Assembly (NCBI GenBank): GCA_030671465.1
Contig: DAOVIP010000118.1
Span: 1-6,368 of the forward strand
DNA from: Candidatus Aminicenantota bacterium
GTDB lineage: Bacteria; Acidobacteriota; Aminicenantia; UBA2199
DNA length: 6,368 nt
Reading direction: 5' to 3'
Shown here: positions 6,334 through 6,368 of the stretch, one piece after another
Numbering within the stretch: the stretch's first letter is position 1
Layout: the number at the start of each line of letters is the position of its first letter
Position numbers and translations under genes: made by a program
The notes under the pieces: generated by a model
The model's database searches: none
Told to the model about the DNA's origin: nothing
Seen by the model: the letters and a program-made list of their open reading frames with translations, nothing else

Positions 6334-6368
6334 ATGAAAATTGAAAAAAGCTTTTTTGATCAGATTCA
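6334..6368 (+). CDS. Start of an unidentified rightward gene (partial, tentative)
   Basis: ATG at 6334 opens a frame reading MKIEKSFFDQI that continues past the window edge. It lies 17 bases downstream of the expected start of the rightward promoter, divergent from the multi-ACT gene. No Shine-Dalgarno is visible; the bases before it are GCATTCCCCGGCC. Eleven residues give no family information, so the call rests on the promoter, the position and the open frame. Confidence 0.4.
   Translation, partial: MKIEKSFFDQI

Noticed and set aside
6344..6357. Perfect palindrome AAAAAAGCTTTTTT
   Set aside because: It has no loop and no GC-rich stem, so it is a poor terminator. It falls inside the tentative coding start MKIEKSFFD, where the AAA/GAA and TTT codons explain it.

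Overview
The window reads as ordinary bacterial chromosome of moderate, slightly AT-leaning base composition, densely packed, with Shine-Dalgarno-led and non-ATG starts. The two-subunit (alpha2beta2 type) glycyl-tRNA synthetase and the recombination protein RadA place it in Bacteria. The proteins are well conserved at key motifs but divergent elsewhere, which fits a lineage distant from the usual model organisms. I cannot name a phylum from sequence reading alone. No rRNA, tRNA, CRISPR array, insertion sequence or phage gene is visible.

Layout. Positions 1-52 hold the probable tail of an upstream gene, whose TGA overlaps a TTG start for glyQ. glyQ (49-921) and glyS (914-2995) overlap by 8 bases and encode the alpha and beta subunits of glycyl-tRNA synthetase. 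radA follows 54 bases later on the same strand (3050-4405). The three look like one transcription unit, because there is no clear terminator or promoter between them. A long reverse-strand gene (6256 down to 4418) converges on radA with only 12 bases between the two stop codons. A hairpin covering both stops may act as a terminator for the reverse gene. Positions 6257-6333 form a compact divergent promoter region, and a second rightward gene may start at 6334 and run off the window.

The first three genes are housekeeping: GlyQ and GlyS charge tRNA-Gly, and RadA processes recombination intermediates. The least understood gene is the reverse-strand one. It encodes a 612-residue soluble protein with one convincing ACT-type ligand-binding module near the N terminus and at least three further segments whose predicted strand/helix order resembles ACT. 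I see no catalytic domain in it. It appears to be driven by its own promoter, placed so that transcription would start at or next to its first ATG (a leaderless mRNA). This gene and its divergent control region are the best candidates for something undescribed. No gene-free stretch exceeds 300 bases.
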